Origin: Unio delphinus
Lineage: Eukaryota > Mollusca > Bivalvia > Unionida > Unionidae
NCBI GenBank assembly: GCA_029339505.1
Contig: JAQISU010000097.1
Location: 3,695,001-3,759,000, forward strand
Direction: 5' to 3'
DNA length: 64,000 bases
Positions 37,559-45,884 of this stretch are shown here, in pieces (the first letter of the stretch is position 1; each line of letters opens with the position of its first letter). The notes below the pieces were generated by a model. The model ran no database searches. It was not told the DNA's origin and saw nothing but the letters and a program-made list of their open reading frames with translations. Both the position numbers and the translations under genes were made by a program.

Positions 37559-37990
37559 ATGTCACCTCGCAAAAAACATTCTTATTCACCCCACAAAGGA
37601 AAGAAAAGGAAAGGACTACCTCCTCGTTTAGCCAAACACGGAGACGTGTTGTCCGTCCTGTCCAAAGCCTCTCCACCCATGCGAAAACAAATCATTAAAA
37701 CAGCCTCCAAAGATGTCATCGATACCGTGTGTGAATGTTGTTTGAATGTTTTGAAAGGCACGATACCTTTGTCTCCACACAAGAAAAAATGCTTCGCCAA
37801 ACATCGACACGTTCTTCGTCAAATGGTTCAAAAGAAAATATCCGTCCGTCAAAAGAAAAAGATGTTGGTGCAACGCGGAGGATTTTTACCCTTTCTTGCT
37901 CCTTTGTTGACAGGCATAATACCAGGTTTGCTACAAGGGGTGACCCAAGGGATATCCCAAGGGTTTAACCAAGGGATGGGTAGAAGATAA
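37559..37990 (+). CDS. Basic minor virion protein with GG-hydrophobic segment, element 2
   Basis: 143 residues from the ATG at 37559 (MSPRKKHSYS). A basic N-terminus is followed by a helical domain with CECCLNVLKGTIPLS and then KHRHVLRQMVQKKISVRQKK. Next comes GGFLPFLAPLLTGIIPGLLQ, a hydrophobic helix, and a Gln/Gly-repeat tail (GVTQGISQGFNQGMG). The same GG-hydrophobic segment occurs in element 1 (17090-17608). By analogy with adenovirus pX/pVI it may be a membrane-active or DNA-condensing virion peptide. Confidence 0.62.
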   Translation: MSPRKKHSYSPHKGKKRKGLPPRLAKHGDVLSVLSKASPPMRKQIIKTASKDVIDTVCECCLNVLKGTIPLSPHKKKCFAKHRHVLRQMVQKKISVRQKKKMLVQRGGFLPFLAPLLTGIIPGLLQGVTQGISQGFNQGMGRR

Positions 37991-38038
37991 AAGGACACTA
38001 TGGAGCACCACAATCTCAGACATAACCTTTGAAAGCCC

Positions 38039-38728
38039 ATGGAAGGACGAAAACTAACTTTGGTTCCTTACAAACGATGGATGGAATACCATCATTGGCA
38101 AGAACAACGATCCCCCCATTTACCACCCAATCCCAATTTGGCTGAGATGTCGCAATTACAACACGAATTGCAATCCTTGATCCATCGCCACGATTTATCC
38201 GAAACCGAAAAATCACAAAAGTACGGTCAACTCTTGAAACGGCTACAACTCTTTCATCAGAAAGCTGTGGAACAAACAGCTCAACCCACTTTGTCCGATT
38301 TTAAGGCTCTAATGAATAACCCGTCACCCTCACCCTCACCCTCTACAGCAGTTAAAACAGACGTTACCCCACCATTACCCAAGGAAGAAGAACCCCATGA
38401 TCTCTTTCAAACACCTACTGCTACTCCCATTCCGAGTAAGATTGCCACTTCCTTGTTAACCCCTTCCCCCACTCCCCCACGAGAAGAACTCAAAACTTGG
38501 GTTAAAAAGATGATGGCTACTCCTTCTTCGACAGATGTGAAAAAGAAAGAAAGGAAACCAGAAGTGAGAAAAGAAAAGAAGGCCAAAGAAGCTATCCCAT
38601 TACCTCCGCCACCACCATTACCCTCGACGTCAACTCCTGTGTCACATCGGACACGTAAAACCGTTTCCAAACAACCCGCATTTCGTCCCACCCAAAGCAA
38701 TATCCTCGAAGAGTGGGTCCCTTATTAA
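38039..38728 (+). CDS. Helical Pro-rich hypothetical protein, element 2
   Basis: 229 residues from the ATG at 38039. The N-terminal 90 residues are helical (QLQHELQSLIHRHDLSETEK..KYGQLLKRLQ). The rest is a low-complexity Pro/Ser/Thr/Lys region with PSPSPSPS and PLPPPPPLP tracts and a basic end. Positioned just before the integrase, whose ATG at 38737 is 8 bp after its stop. No family name is given. Confidence 0.55.
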   Translation: MEGRKLTLVPYKRWMEYHHWQEQRSPHLPPNPNLAEMSQLQHELQSLIHRHDLSETEKSQKYGQLLKRLQLFHQKAVEQTAQPTLSDFKALMNNPSPSPSPSTAVKTDVTPPLPKEEEPHDLFQTPTATPIPSKIATSLLTPSPTPPREELKTWVKKMMATPSSTDVKKKERKPEVRKEKKAKEAIPLPPPPPLPSTSTPVSHRTRKTVSKQPAFRPTQSNILEEWVPY

Positions 38729-38736
38729 CAAAAACC

Positions 38737-39849
38737 ATGGAGAAGGTATTAGCCAGCATTTACTACGATCCAGCTCACCCTGCAGGTTACGGAGGCATTC
38801 AGAAATTGTATCGTGCTGCCAAAACTCGCCTGAAAAAGCTCCGTTTACCAGCAGTACAACGATGGTTACAAGAACAAGCGACGTACACTTTACACAAACC
38901 CATTCGACGAAAATTTCACAGAAGTCGCACTCAAGTGGAAGGCATCGATCATCAATGGCAAGCCGATTTAGCTGATGTCTCTCATTTAGCCACCTACAAT
39001 CGTGGCTACAAATATTTGTTTTGTGTCATCGACGTCTTTTCTAAATTTGCCTGGGTCGTACCATTGACATCCAAATCGAGCGGAGAGTTAGTACGAGCTT
39101 TGCAACTGGTGTTGAAACAAAGCGCTCGTCACCCTCTTCGATGGCAAACCGACAAAGGCACCGAATTTCTGAACCAAGCTTTTCAACGAGAATTAAAAAA
39201 ACGTGACATTCATTTTTTCACCACCGAAAATCCTGAAACCAAAGCCAGTATCGTGGAACGTTTTCAACGTACCTTGAAAGAACGCATGTGGAAATATTTT
39301 ACACATCAACACACTCTCAAGTACATCGACGTCTTACCACACTTAGTCCAAGCCTACAATCAATCTTACCATAGAAGCATTGGACGTGCCCCACAAGAGG
39401 TGACACCTGACAACGAAGTCACTGTTTTTGAGCGTCTGTTTGGTACGTCCCGGACGAGGGCTGTCCCCAAGAAAGGTAGAGAAGTGTTAACCCCGGGAGA
39501 TTGGGTACGCATTGGCAAAACCAAACGCACTTTCGACAAAGGTTACTTACCCAACTGGACCACCGAATTGTTTCGTGTTACTGGACGAGTGCGCGATCGT
39601 CATCCTACCGTCTATAAATTGGAAGACATGAACGGAGAAGTATTAAAAGGAACATTTTACTTGCCTGAGTTACAACGTGTTACCAAAAAAGAAGACGACG
39701 TGTACGACATTGAAAGCATTCTCGAACGAAGAACCCGTAAAGTAGGAAAACGTCGTGTCAAAGAAGTCAAAGTACGTTGGAAAGGATATCCTCCTAGTTT
39801 TGATTCTTGGATTGACGCTTCGCAAGTCATCGACTATAAAAAGAAGTGA
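38737..39849 (+). CDS. Polinton DDE integrase with C-terminal chromodomain, element 2
   Basis: 370 residues from the ATG at 38737 (MEKVLASIYY). The catalytic triad is D77 (WQADLADV), D139 (WQTDKGTEF) and E174 (ASIVERFQRTL), with 35 spacing between the last two. A DNA-binding barrel-like region precedes a chromodomain at about residues 320-369 (YDIESILERR..VKVRWKGYPPSFDSW). Chromodomains read histone methyl-lysine and can steer integration, as in chromovirus retrotransposons. The element 1 integrase lacks this domain. The frame is intact. Confidence 0.95.
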   Translation: MEKVLASIYYDPAHPAGYGGIQKLYRAAKTRLKKLRLPAVQRWLQEQATYTLHKPIRRKFHRSRTQVEGIDHQWQADLADVSHLATYNRGYKYLFCVIDVFSKFAWVVPLTSKSSGELVRALQLVLKQSARHPLRWQTDKGTEFLNQAFQRELKKRDIHFFTTENPETKASIVERFQRTLKERMWKYFTHQHTLKYIDVLPHLVQAYNQSYHRSIGRAPQEVTPDNEVTVFERLFGTSRTRAVPKKGREVLTPGDWVRIGKTKRTFDKGYLPNWTTELFRVTGRVRDRHPTVYKLEDMNGEVLKGTFYLPELQRVTKKEDDVYDIESILERRTRKVGKRRVKEVKVRWKGYPPSFDSWIDASQVIDYKKK

Positions 39850-39854
39850 CCATC

Positions 39855-40301
39855 ATGCCCTTCAATACAGCTTCAGCAACCACAGTGACTACTCCTTCAC
39901 CCACGTCATCTCTGCAAGATTTACAAAAGCAACCCTTGTGGGTGTGGTGTGGAGAACGTGTCCCTAAAACGCAAATCGTTTTTTTCTGTCAAATCTTTGT
40001 GGTATATTGTGTCATTGGTGCAGCCATTGCTAATTTGAGTTTGCAACAAGGAGACAAACAATTGTGGACCATTTTACTCAGCAGTTGCATCGGGTATCTT
40101 CTTCCCAATCCTTCCCTGAAATACTCTTACAACGGGAACAACAGTAACAATATTGGGAGTCTGTCGGCCAACGTTAGTCCTTCTCCTGACAGTCACCCTT
40201 CCAATCACAATCCTCTTTTAGATACTCCTTTAACCTCGAGTGACTCCTCGGACAGAAGAACATTGGAAATATCAACAACACTATTAACCAATTTTACTTA
40301 A
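39855..40301 (+). CDS. Two-helix membrane protein, element 2
   Basis: 149 residues from the ATG at 39855. An N-terminal Ser/Thr-rich region is followed by two hydrophobic helices (IVFFCQIFVVYCVIGAAI and LWTILLSSCIGYLLP) and a Ser/Asn/Pro-rich tail. The pattern of a TQIVFFCQ helix and a GYLLPNP turn is common among proteins next to the penton gene in Polintons. The function is unknown. Confidence 0.58.
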   Translation: MPFNTASATTVTTPSPTSSLQDLQKQPLWVWCGERVPKTQIVFFCQIFVVYCVIGAAIANLSLQQGDKQLWTILLSSCIGYLLPNPSLKYSYNGNNSNNIGSLSANVSPSPDSHPSNHNPLLDTPLTSSDSSDRRTLEISTTLLTNFT

Positions 40302-40321
40302 CGTTACCCAGTGACAGTTCC

Positions 40322-41200
40322 ATGGAGGTGTTTCCTAACAACACATTGTGTTGTTACACGTCTAAATTACCTCAAGCCATGCATTTGGATCAAGATGATC
40401 ACTGGGAAGCAGCTTTAGTGGAAATAATACACCCGACACAAATCAAAAACATCGTCGAAAATCAAAACTTTTTCACAGTTGAAGTGTACGACAAGCAATT
40501 GCAACAAGCCTTAGATGAACGAGGCATCACTGGCATTGACAACAAGAAATCAGATGGACCCGCAACTAAACAACTGTCCACTCATGTGTTGACCATTCCT
40601 GCAGGCTACTATTTTAGCGGTCAACATTTAGTGACTACGATTGCAAGCAGGTTCAATGTTGTGTTTGGTAAACCCCTGGACAAAATCAGAGAAAGTGTTA
40701 CCTTTGAGTACATTAAAGCGGCTCGCCGCTTCATGATCAAATTTTCAGAGAAGAAAATAATAGCCATTACCTTTTGTCCTGAATTGTTTGATATCTTAGG
40801 TGGAGACCTCAAGATGCTCCCGAACAAAAAAGAAATACCAGGCATAGCCAGTAACTTGGATTTTACCAAATATTTTCGATCCCCTGTAGAAATGAACCAA
40901 GGACTCAATTTGATGTTTGTGTACTCCGATGTGGTGGAGTACAACGTGGTAGGACACACCTCTGTACCGTTACTGCGTGTCATTCCTTTCAAAGTGGATA
41001 CCACTACCGCTGAAGAAGAAGGTGGAAATACCTATCACGTTCACCGTGAATTTGTACATCCTCATTATTTACCCGTCAGTAAGTCGTATTTCGACAGTGT
41101 CAACATTACTATAAAAGGAGAACTAGGTCAAAATATTCCATTTACCAAAGGGAAAGTCACAGTGAAACTCCATTTTCAAAAACGATTCTCCAACAACTGA
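40322..41200 (+). CDS. Penton-like minor capsid protein, element 2
   Basis: 292 residues from the ATG at 40322. The N-terminus, NNTLCCYTSKLPQAMHL, and the beta-rich body with WEAALVEIIHP, VLTIPAGYYFSGQHL and the C-terminal SYFDSVNITIKGELG..IPFTKGKVTVKL match the single jelly-roll penton family of Polintons. It would form the capsid vertices with the major capsid protein at 41677. The frame is intact. Confidence 0.85.
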   Translation: MEVFPNNTLCCYTSKLPQAMHLDQDDHWEAALVEIIHPTQIKNIVENQNFFTVEVYDKQLQQALDERGITGIDNKKSDGPATKQLSTHVLTIPAGYYFSGQHLVTTIASRFNVVFGKPLDKIRESVTFEYIKAARRFMIKFSEKKIIAITFCPELFDILGGDLKMLPNKKEIPGIASNLDFTKYFRSPVEMNQGLNLMFVYSDVVEYNVVGHTSVPLLRVIPFKVDTTTAEEEGGNTYHVHREFVHPHYLPVSKSYFDSVNITIKGELGQNIPFTKGKVTVKLHFQKRFSNN

Positions 41201-41207
41201 AAAAGTG

Positions 41208-41648
41208 ATGTATCCTGTGTACCAAGGAGTCACTCGACAACGAGGACATGGTTTAGGAGATATGTTTAAATCAGCCTTTCGTTCCGTAGTCCCTGTTTTA
41301 AAACCAATGGTGACACGAGGATTGCACACCTTAAAAGATGCCGCATTGACTCACGGCAAAGATTTTCTTTACAATGTTCTCATTGACAAACAAAACCCAA
41401 AAGAAGCTTTTTTGAGAGCAGGCAAAAATACCTTGCTTCAAACGGGTAAAGAGCTTTTGGGTCGACGAGAAAGTCCTATAAATGCTCTGAACGGTACCAC
41501 GTCTGACATTCCTACTTCCCTGACGACACAGCAAGGACAAGGTAGAAAGCGTCGACGAAGACACCCTTTCAAAAGTCTCCGTACCTCAAAAGTTCGAAAG
41601 ACAAAGAAAAAAAGAACCGCTCGAGACTTAGACATTTTTGATTATTAA
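41208..41648 (+). CDS. Minor capsid/core protein, element 2
   Basis: 146 residues from the ATG at 41208. The N-terminus is PVYQGVTRQRGHGLGDMFK. Helical segments follow, then a strongly basic tail (GRKRRRRHPFKS, VRKTKKKRTAR). Its position between penton and major capsid genes and the GLGD motif match the element 1 protein at 19093-19500. Probably an internal capsid protein of the adenovirus pVI/pX type (inferred). Confidence 0.62.
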   Translation: MYPVYQGVTRQRGHGLGDMFKSAFRSVVPVLKPMVTRGLHTLKDAALTHGKDFLYNVLIDKQNPKEAFLRAGKNTLLQTGKELLGRRESPINALNGTTSDIPTSLTTQQGQGRKRRRRHPFKSLRTSKVRKTKKKRTARDLDIFDY

Positions 41649-41676
41649 AAGTGAAGAAAAAAAACCTAAAGAAAAA

Positions 41677-43017
41677 ATGATGCACCAAGAATCTTGTGCC
41701 TGTTCCAAGTCGGAACTGGATCTCTTTGCCATGCCACCCACGATGATGACCATGCAAGAAGCTCAATGGGTCGAATTTCATCCCGTCTCCTCTTTGACGG
41801 ATTCAGCTCCCATCGAGTTTGAAATCAAAGGACAACCCGAAGATTACATCGATCTCAACAACAGTTACTTGTATTTGAAACTGAAAGTAAGCAAAACAGA
41901 CAACACCAATCCAGGAGCCAATGATAGAGTAGCTCCTGTCAACAATTTCATGCATTCCTTGTTCAGCGATGTGGATTTGTACATGAATAACAAACTGATC
42001 AGCAGTAGCATGGATACTTACCCTTACCGAGCGTACCTCGAAAATCTCTTGACGTACGGAAAAGAAGCCAAGAACACTCATCTAGATGCTTGCGTGGTAT
42101 GGAAACCTGACACTGCAGATAAGTTTAACGACACAGCCTTGCCCGTAGCAGCAGCTGCTGATGGCAGCGCTCCTGCCGATCCTCACAATGAAGGTTTTAA
42201 CGAGCGTCGAAAGAAAATTTTGCAAGGACGTAGTTTAGAACTGTTCGATCGTTTGCATTTGGACATGTGGTTTCAAGAGAAGTATTTGCTGAACGGAGTA
42301 GATATTCGCTTGAGACTGAATCGAAGTAGTACTGCTTTCCATTTGATGGCTCATGCCAACGAATACAAAACCATTATCCAAGAAGCCAGGTTATACGTAC
42401 GTCGCGTGGAAGTGTTACCTAAAGTGGGAAATGATATCAGTCACACTTTGAGCAGAACGACAGCCAAGTATCCGATACGACGCGTGGAAGTCAAAACTTT
42501 CACCATTGCCGCTGGACTCCGATCTAAGATCGAAGATCATCTGTTCCAAGGACAGTTACCCAAACGTTTATTCATTGGTATCGTCAGCAATGCAGCCCTC
42601 AATGGTGCCCACGATGAAAATCCTTTCCAGTTTAAGCACTGCAGAGTATCCAAAATTGAAGTCAGTCGCGATGGCAAAACTTTGTGTACCAGACCCTTCG
42701 AACCCGACTTTGGCGAACAGAAAAATTACTTGAGGTCGTACTTGTCACTGTACGAAGCCACAGGACAGTTAGGAACCAACACCAGTCACGGTATTTCCTA
42801 CGACGACTATGCAAGAGGTTACACGTTGTGGGCTTTTGATTTCACTCCAGACCAAGGCAGCGACGAGGGACATTTCCACCCTATAAAATCTGGGCAACTG
42901 CGTGTGGAACTTCAGTTTGCAGCACCTCTTCCCGAAACGGTGAATATCATTCTGTATGCTGAATTCGATAATACCATAGAAATTAACAGTTTTAGAGAAG
43001 TCATTCTAGACTATTAG
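41677..43017 (+). CDS. Double jelly-roll major capsid protein, element 2
   Basis: 446 residues from the first of two tandem ATG codons at 41677/41680. N-terminal SSLTDSAPIEFEIKGQPEDY and DLNNSYLYLKLKV are the classic Polinton hexon opening. FMHSLFSDVDLYMNNKLIS, RLHLDMWFQEKYLLNGVDIR and the C-terminal GQLRVELQFAAPLPETVNI follow in the expected order. It forms the trimeric hexons of the icosahedral shell. The frame is intact. The open frame upstream of 41677 overlaps the previous gene and has no earlier ATG. Confidence 0.93.
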   Translation: MMHQESCACSKSELDLFAMPPTMMTMQEAQWVEFHPVSSLTDSAPIEFEIKGQPEDYIDLNNSYLYLKLKVSKTDNTNPGANDRVAPVNNFMHSLFSDVDLYMNNKLISSSMDTYPYRAYLENLLTYGKEAKNTHLDACVVWKPDTADKFNDTALPVAAAADGSAPADPHNEGFNERRKKILQGRSLELFDRLHLDMWFQEKYLLNGVDIRLRLNRSSTAFHLMAHANEYKTIIQEARLYVRRVEVLPKVGNDISHTLSRTTAKYPIRRVEVKTFTIAAGLRSKIEDHLFQGQLPKRLFIGIVSNAALNGAHDENPFQFKHCRVSKIEVSRDGKTLCTRPFEPDFGEQKNYLRSYLSLYEATGQLGTNTSHGISYDDYARGYTLWAFDFTPDQGSDEGHFHPIKSGQLRVELQFAAPLPETVNIILYAEFDNTIEINSFREVILDY

Positions 43018-43022
43018 ACATT

Positions 43023-43520
43023 ATGGAAGACCCTTGTCCTTCTTTGAATAGTGGAGAATCCATGGAATGGGAGGTTACAGAAAAAGCAGAACCCCAAGAC
43101 CAAAAAGAAGAAGTAGTGATCATGCAATCCAGACGGCCAGAACAGGAACAACAGTTAGTGGCTTGTTTTGCACAACACTTGGAAGATAAAATGAGGGACC
43201 TGATTAAAAAAGATTGTTATGGATGTCAAATCGATCATCCCAGTCAAATTCAACACGATAAATGTATGATGATGAGTCAAGAAGAAAAATTGGATGATTA
43301 TCTGAACGAAGCTTGGAGTCTCATCTCCGAAGAAGACGTGTTACTTCAGTGGTATAAAGGCTTACGTGATCATTCCTCTCCTCCATTGTTTGCTCGAGAA
43401 ATCGATCGCATCGAAGCTCTCTTGGCCAAAAGTAAAGAGACGAAGCAAACCATCAGTTACTTGTCAGACCGTTTCAAACAAAAAGTCTGGATTGAATTGA
43501 TGACTTATCATCACCTGTGA
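43023..43520 (+). CDS. Cys/His-motif protein conserved in Polintons, element 2
   Basis: 165 residues. An acidic N-terminus leads to LIKKDCYGCQIDHPSQIQHD and a following Cys, a compact C-x-x-C/H-type cluster that probably binds zinc. A helical C-terminal half follows. The CYGC..HPSQ..H pattern recurs in Polinton and adintovirus open frames, to my recollection, but no function is known. It starts 5 bp after the capsid gene. Confidence 0.65.
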   Translation: MEDPCPSLNSGESMEWEVTEKAEPQDQKEEVVIMQSRRPEQEQQLVACFAQHLEDKMRDLIKKDCYGCQIDHPSQIQHDKCMMMSQEEKLDDYLNEAWSLISEEDVLLQWYKGLRDHSSPPLFAREIDRIEALLAKSKETKQTISYLSDRFKQKVWIELMTYHHL

Positions 43521-43557
43521 AGAAAGGAGATAAAAACACAAGGCTACACAACAAAAA

Positions 43558-44115
43558 ATGGATACCTGGGAACTTTATTATCTTTTGAACCGTAGTTCGT
43601 ACACTGCTTCTTGGAATCCTGTCGTGTGTGCTAAAGATGAACTACCTCATCGCAAACCTCAAGAGAATCAAGCTTATGTCATCAACACAGATGACAGTCA
43701 TCTTCCAGGAACTCACTGGGTAGCTGTCTACTTTCCTCAAGAGGGTTGTGCGGAGTATTTTGATTCGTATGGATTGCCTCCTTTCGAAGATGATATCATT
43801 GACTTTATGAGAAGAAATGCTCAGACGACACGATTCAATAATGTGAAATTACAAAGCACAGATTCTATGGTGTGTGGACAATATTGTATCTATTATCTGC
43901 ATCATCGCAGTCTTGGATATTCTTTAGAACATTTAGTGACTTATTTTGATCGTCATTCGTCTCGAAACGATGACAAAGTAGATCGATGGTTTTGTGACCA
44001 TTATGGTTATCTGTTGTCTTTAGCTAGGAAACGTAGTGTACATCAATCGCCCAATGATTTCCAACAGTGGAAATCTCAATTTAATTCACAACGTTGTCAA
44101 CCATGTCAAAGATAA
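43558..44115 (+). CDS. Adenain-like cysteine protease, element 2
   Basis: 185 residues. Catalytic His53 (GTHWVAVYF), Asp69 (EYFDSYGLPP) and Cys106 (MVCGQYCIYY) are in the order and spacing of adenovirus-type Ulp1-fold proteases, which mature capsid precursors. The frame is intact. A GATAAAAAC TATA-like box lies about 30 nt upstream. The stop is followed by a triplicated ATGTTTGTTCTTTGAAATA unit and AATAAA at 44193-44198. Confidence 0.93.
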   Translation: MDTWELYYLLNRSSYTASWNPVVCAKDELPHRKPQENQAYVINTDDSHLPGTHWVAVYFPQEGCAEYFDSYGLPPFEDDIIDFMRRNAQTTRFNNVKLQSTDSMVCGQYCIYYLHHRSLGYSLEHLVTYFDRHSSRNDDKVDRWFCDHYGYLLSLARKRSVHQSPNDFQQWKSQFNSQRCQPCQR

Positions 44116-44326
44116 TGTATTGGTGTTATGGAAGAAAAAAATGTTTGTTCTTTGAAATAATGTTTGTTCTTTGAAATAATGTTTGTTATTTGAATAAAAA
44201 TGTTGTGTTTTGAAAACCAATGCGTCTGTCGTTTGTTTTACATTTGTATTCATATAAATGCTCTTTGACTTTTCTTTCTATCCCTCACATCAAACTATCT
44301 AAACGTTTCAAAACCCTAAACCGCAG
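44116..44326. other. 3' region of the late cluster with polyadenylation signal
   Basis: Three direct copies of TGTTTGTTCTTTGAAATAA-like units lie at about 44142-44198, the last including AATAAA at 44193. This is a conventional poly(A) end for the rightward core cluster. The open frame starting at 44220 lies upstream of the next gene's promoter and is not its start. Confidence 0.55.
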
Positions 44327-44367
44327 AGGGGTGTTTTCTATCACGTCCGCGCTTGAACCATATAAAG
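44327..44367 (+). promoter_or_regulatory. Right-end promoter box, copy 1, with TATA
   Basis: GGGGTGTTTTCTATCACGTC continues as CGCGCTTGAACC and runs into ATATAAAG (44360-44367). The same box lies before the next two genes. Confidence 0.75.
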
Positions 44368-44420
44368 CAGGGGTAGTCTCCAGTCTGGCCATCCATTGTT
44401 TGACTCATCCTCCTACGAAG

Positions 44421-44774
44421 ATGTGCTCAAGACTAGCTAAGCTGAACGAAGCTTATGTCACTCTGCATCGTATCAGACACAATCTGATGCCAAAGCCTGA
44501 AGAGATTGAGAATGTAAGAATGCTACAAGTAACGGAAGACCTCATAGAAGAACTCTTCAGAGAGGAAATTCAAAAAGAGAAAGAAGAATGGACTGAGAAG
44601 TATCGACTTCAAAAGCAGCAGAGAGAGCAGAGAGAACAGCATCAGCAACAACATCAGCAGGAACCAGACAGAAGTTTTGTCGACTGTCGTGTGGACACAA
44701 AAGAGTTCTCTTTCTCTTTCCGAAGAAGCAGACCCTATCGTGTAGCCAAACGAGGACGCAATCTTAGACGATAA
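44421..44774 (+). CDS. Right-end accessory gene A, coiled-coil basic protein, element 2
   Basis: 117 residues from the ATG at 44421 (MCSRLAKLNEAYV), chosen because it lies 55 nt after the TATA box. It is helical, with a Glu/Lys/Gln coiled coil (EEIQKEKEEWTEKYRLQ), a Gln/His run, and a basic C-terminus (RRSRPYRVAKRGRNLRR). The N-terminus resembles the next gene (MSRVQKLRELQMHL), so the two are probably duplicates. A histone-type stem-loop lies 41 nt after the stop. The function is unknown. Confidence 0.62.
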   Translation: MCSRLAKLNEAYVTLHRIRHNLMPKPEEIENVRMLQVTEDLIEELFREEIQKEKEEWTEKYRLQKQQREQREQHQQQHQQEPDRSFVDCRVDTKEFSFSFRRSRPYRVAKRGRNLRR

Positions 44775-44815
44775 AAGATTGTCATCCTTCCTCGTACACA
44801 CAAACACAAAAAAAC

Positions 44816-44831
44816 AGCCCTTTTCAGGGCT
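44816..44831 (+). terminator. Histone-type 3' stem-loop no. 3
   Basis: AGCCCT-TTTC-AGGGCT followed by exactly ACCCA, then GAAAAGAA at 44845-44852. The outer pair is A-T here and G-C in copies 1, 2 and 5, another paired change. Confidence 0.88.
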
Positions 44832-44852
44832 ACCCAATATTCTCGAAAAGAA

Positions 44853-45100
44853 TTAATTATTCAATTTGCTTATGGTATGTGAGGAAGTTAGAAAAAAATA
44901 GAAGTGAGTCTATAATCACTGTCTCTTTTAACTTTTGTTTTGAAGTGCGTCTATAAGCACAACGTATTTTTTCAAAATAACTTGTTCAATGTATAATTAA
45001 TAGGAGTCAAGTATAAAAGTGAGTGAGTGTTTTATTTTAAAAGTCAGCTTGTTTTGTTTTTTTTTGGTAATGATAGGGATAATGTAAGTTTCTTGGATCT
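44853..45100. other. Non-coding spacer between right-end genes
   Basis: AT-rich, with two near copies of a GTCTATAATCACTG/GTCTATAAGCACAA phrase. No gene is seen. Confidence 0.45.
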
Positions 45101-45210
45101 AGGGGGTGTTTTCCATCACGTCCGCGTGTTTTGGTAATGATAAGGATACTGTAAGATTTTGGAACGTAAAGGGGTGTTTTCCATCACGTCCGCGCTTGAA
45201 CTATATATAA
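45101..45210 (+). promoter_or_regulatory. Right-end promoter box, copies 2a and 2b, with TATA
   Basis: The GGTGTTTTCCATCACGTCCG box occurs twice, at 45105-45124 and 45173-45192, within a duplicated unit of about 66 bp (GGTAATGATARGGATA precedes each). Only the second leads into a TATA box (CTATATATAA, 45201-45210). Confidence 0.75.
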
Positions 45211-45260
45211 AAAAGCACTCGTCAGTCTGGCTACCTATCGTTGACGCATCAACACAAAAG

Positions 45261-45749
45261 ATGAGTAGAGTTCAAAAGCTAAGAGAGCTTCAGATGCACT
45301 TGGAGAATGCGAGGCGTCTCCTGGACGAACTGGCAATGGAGGCCTTAGAAGAACAGACTAGGATTGAAAAAGAAGAGGAGGAAAGAAAAAGGAAAGAAGA
45401 GGAGGAGAAGAGAAGACCTATCTTGCCTCACCGTATGATGAGACAAACAAGTCAAGTTACTCCTATGGTGAGGACGCCTTCACCACCAGAACCAGTTCGT
45501 CCACTACAGACACAAGCCCCACCGCAACAAACACAACCTCAACCGCAACAACCACAGCCTCAGCCGCAACAACGACAGTTGCGGAATAGGCGAAGATATG
45601 AAGAGGCTTTCACTATCCCTCAAACAGAAGACTGGGATAGTGAAGCCACTCATTCTCCCTCTGCACTCCCAATCACAAGAGTGAATTGGGAGAATGATTG
45701 GAGTAGGAGATGTGTGTGTGGGGCTAGACCTGGGAGATGCCAGCATTAA
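45261..45749 (+). CDS. Right-end accessory gene B, coiled-coil Pro/Gln-rich protein, element 2
   Basis: 162 residues from the ATG at 45261, about 50 nt after the TATA box. A helical N-terminus and a charged Glu/Lys/Arg coiled coil (KEEEERKRKEEEEKRR) are followed by a Pro/Gln repeat (QPQPQQPQPQPQQ). The C-terminus ends with RRCVCGARPGRCQH, three Cys and one His that could bind metal. It is related to gene A at the N-terminus. A histone-type stem-loop lies 27 nt after the stop. Confidence 0.62.
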   Translation: MSRVQKLRELQMHLENARRLLDELAMEALEEQTRIEKEEEERKRKEEEEKRRPILPHRMMRQTSQVTPMVRTPSPPEPVRPLQTQAPPQQTQPQPQQPQPQPQQRQLRNRRRYEEAFTIPQTEDWDSEATHSPSALPITRVNWENDWSRRCVCGARPGRCQH

Positions 45750-45776
45750 CCAGGTGCAATTTGAAGTTTTAAAAAC

Positions 45777-45792
45777 AGCCCTTCTCAGGGCT
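45777..45792 (+). terminator. Histone-type 3' stem-loop no. 4
   Basis: AGCCCT-TCTC-AGGGCT followed by ACCCA, then GAAAAGAA at 45806-45813. The downstream phrase ATACTATGTCAATTGCC is shared with stem-loop no. 2. Confidence 0.88.
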
Positions 45793-45884
45793 ACCCAAAT
45801 AACTAGAAAAGAATACTATGTCAATTGCCAATGAGTATGAGAGAGGAGTAGTGTGATTATAAACACTGACTCTGTTTAGATGGT

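Noticed and set aside
44220..44420. Longer N-terminus for right-end gene A starting at 44220
   Set aside because: It would lie upstream of the TATA and promoter box at 44327-44367; the ATG at 44421 fits the promoter.
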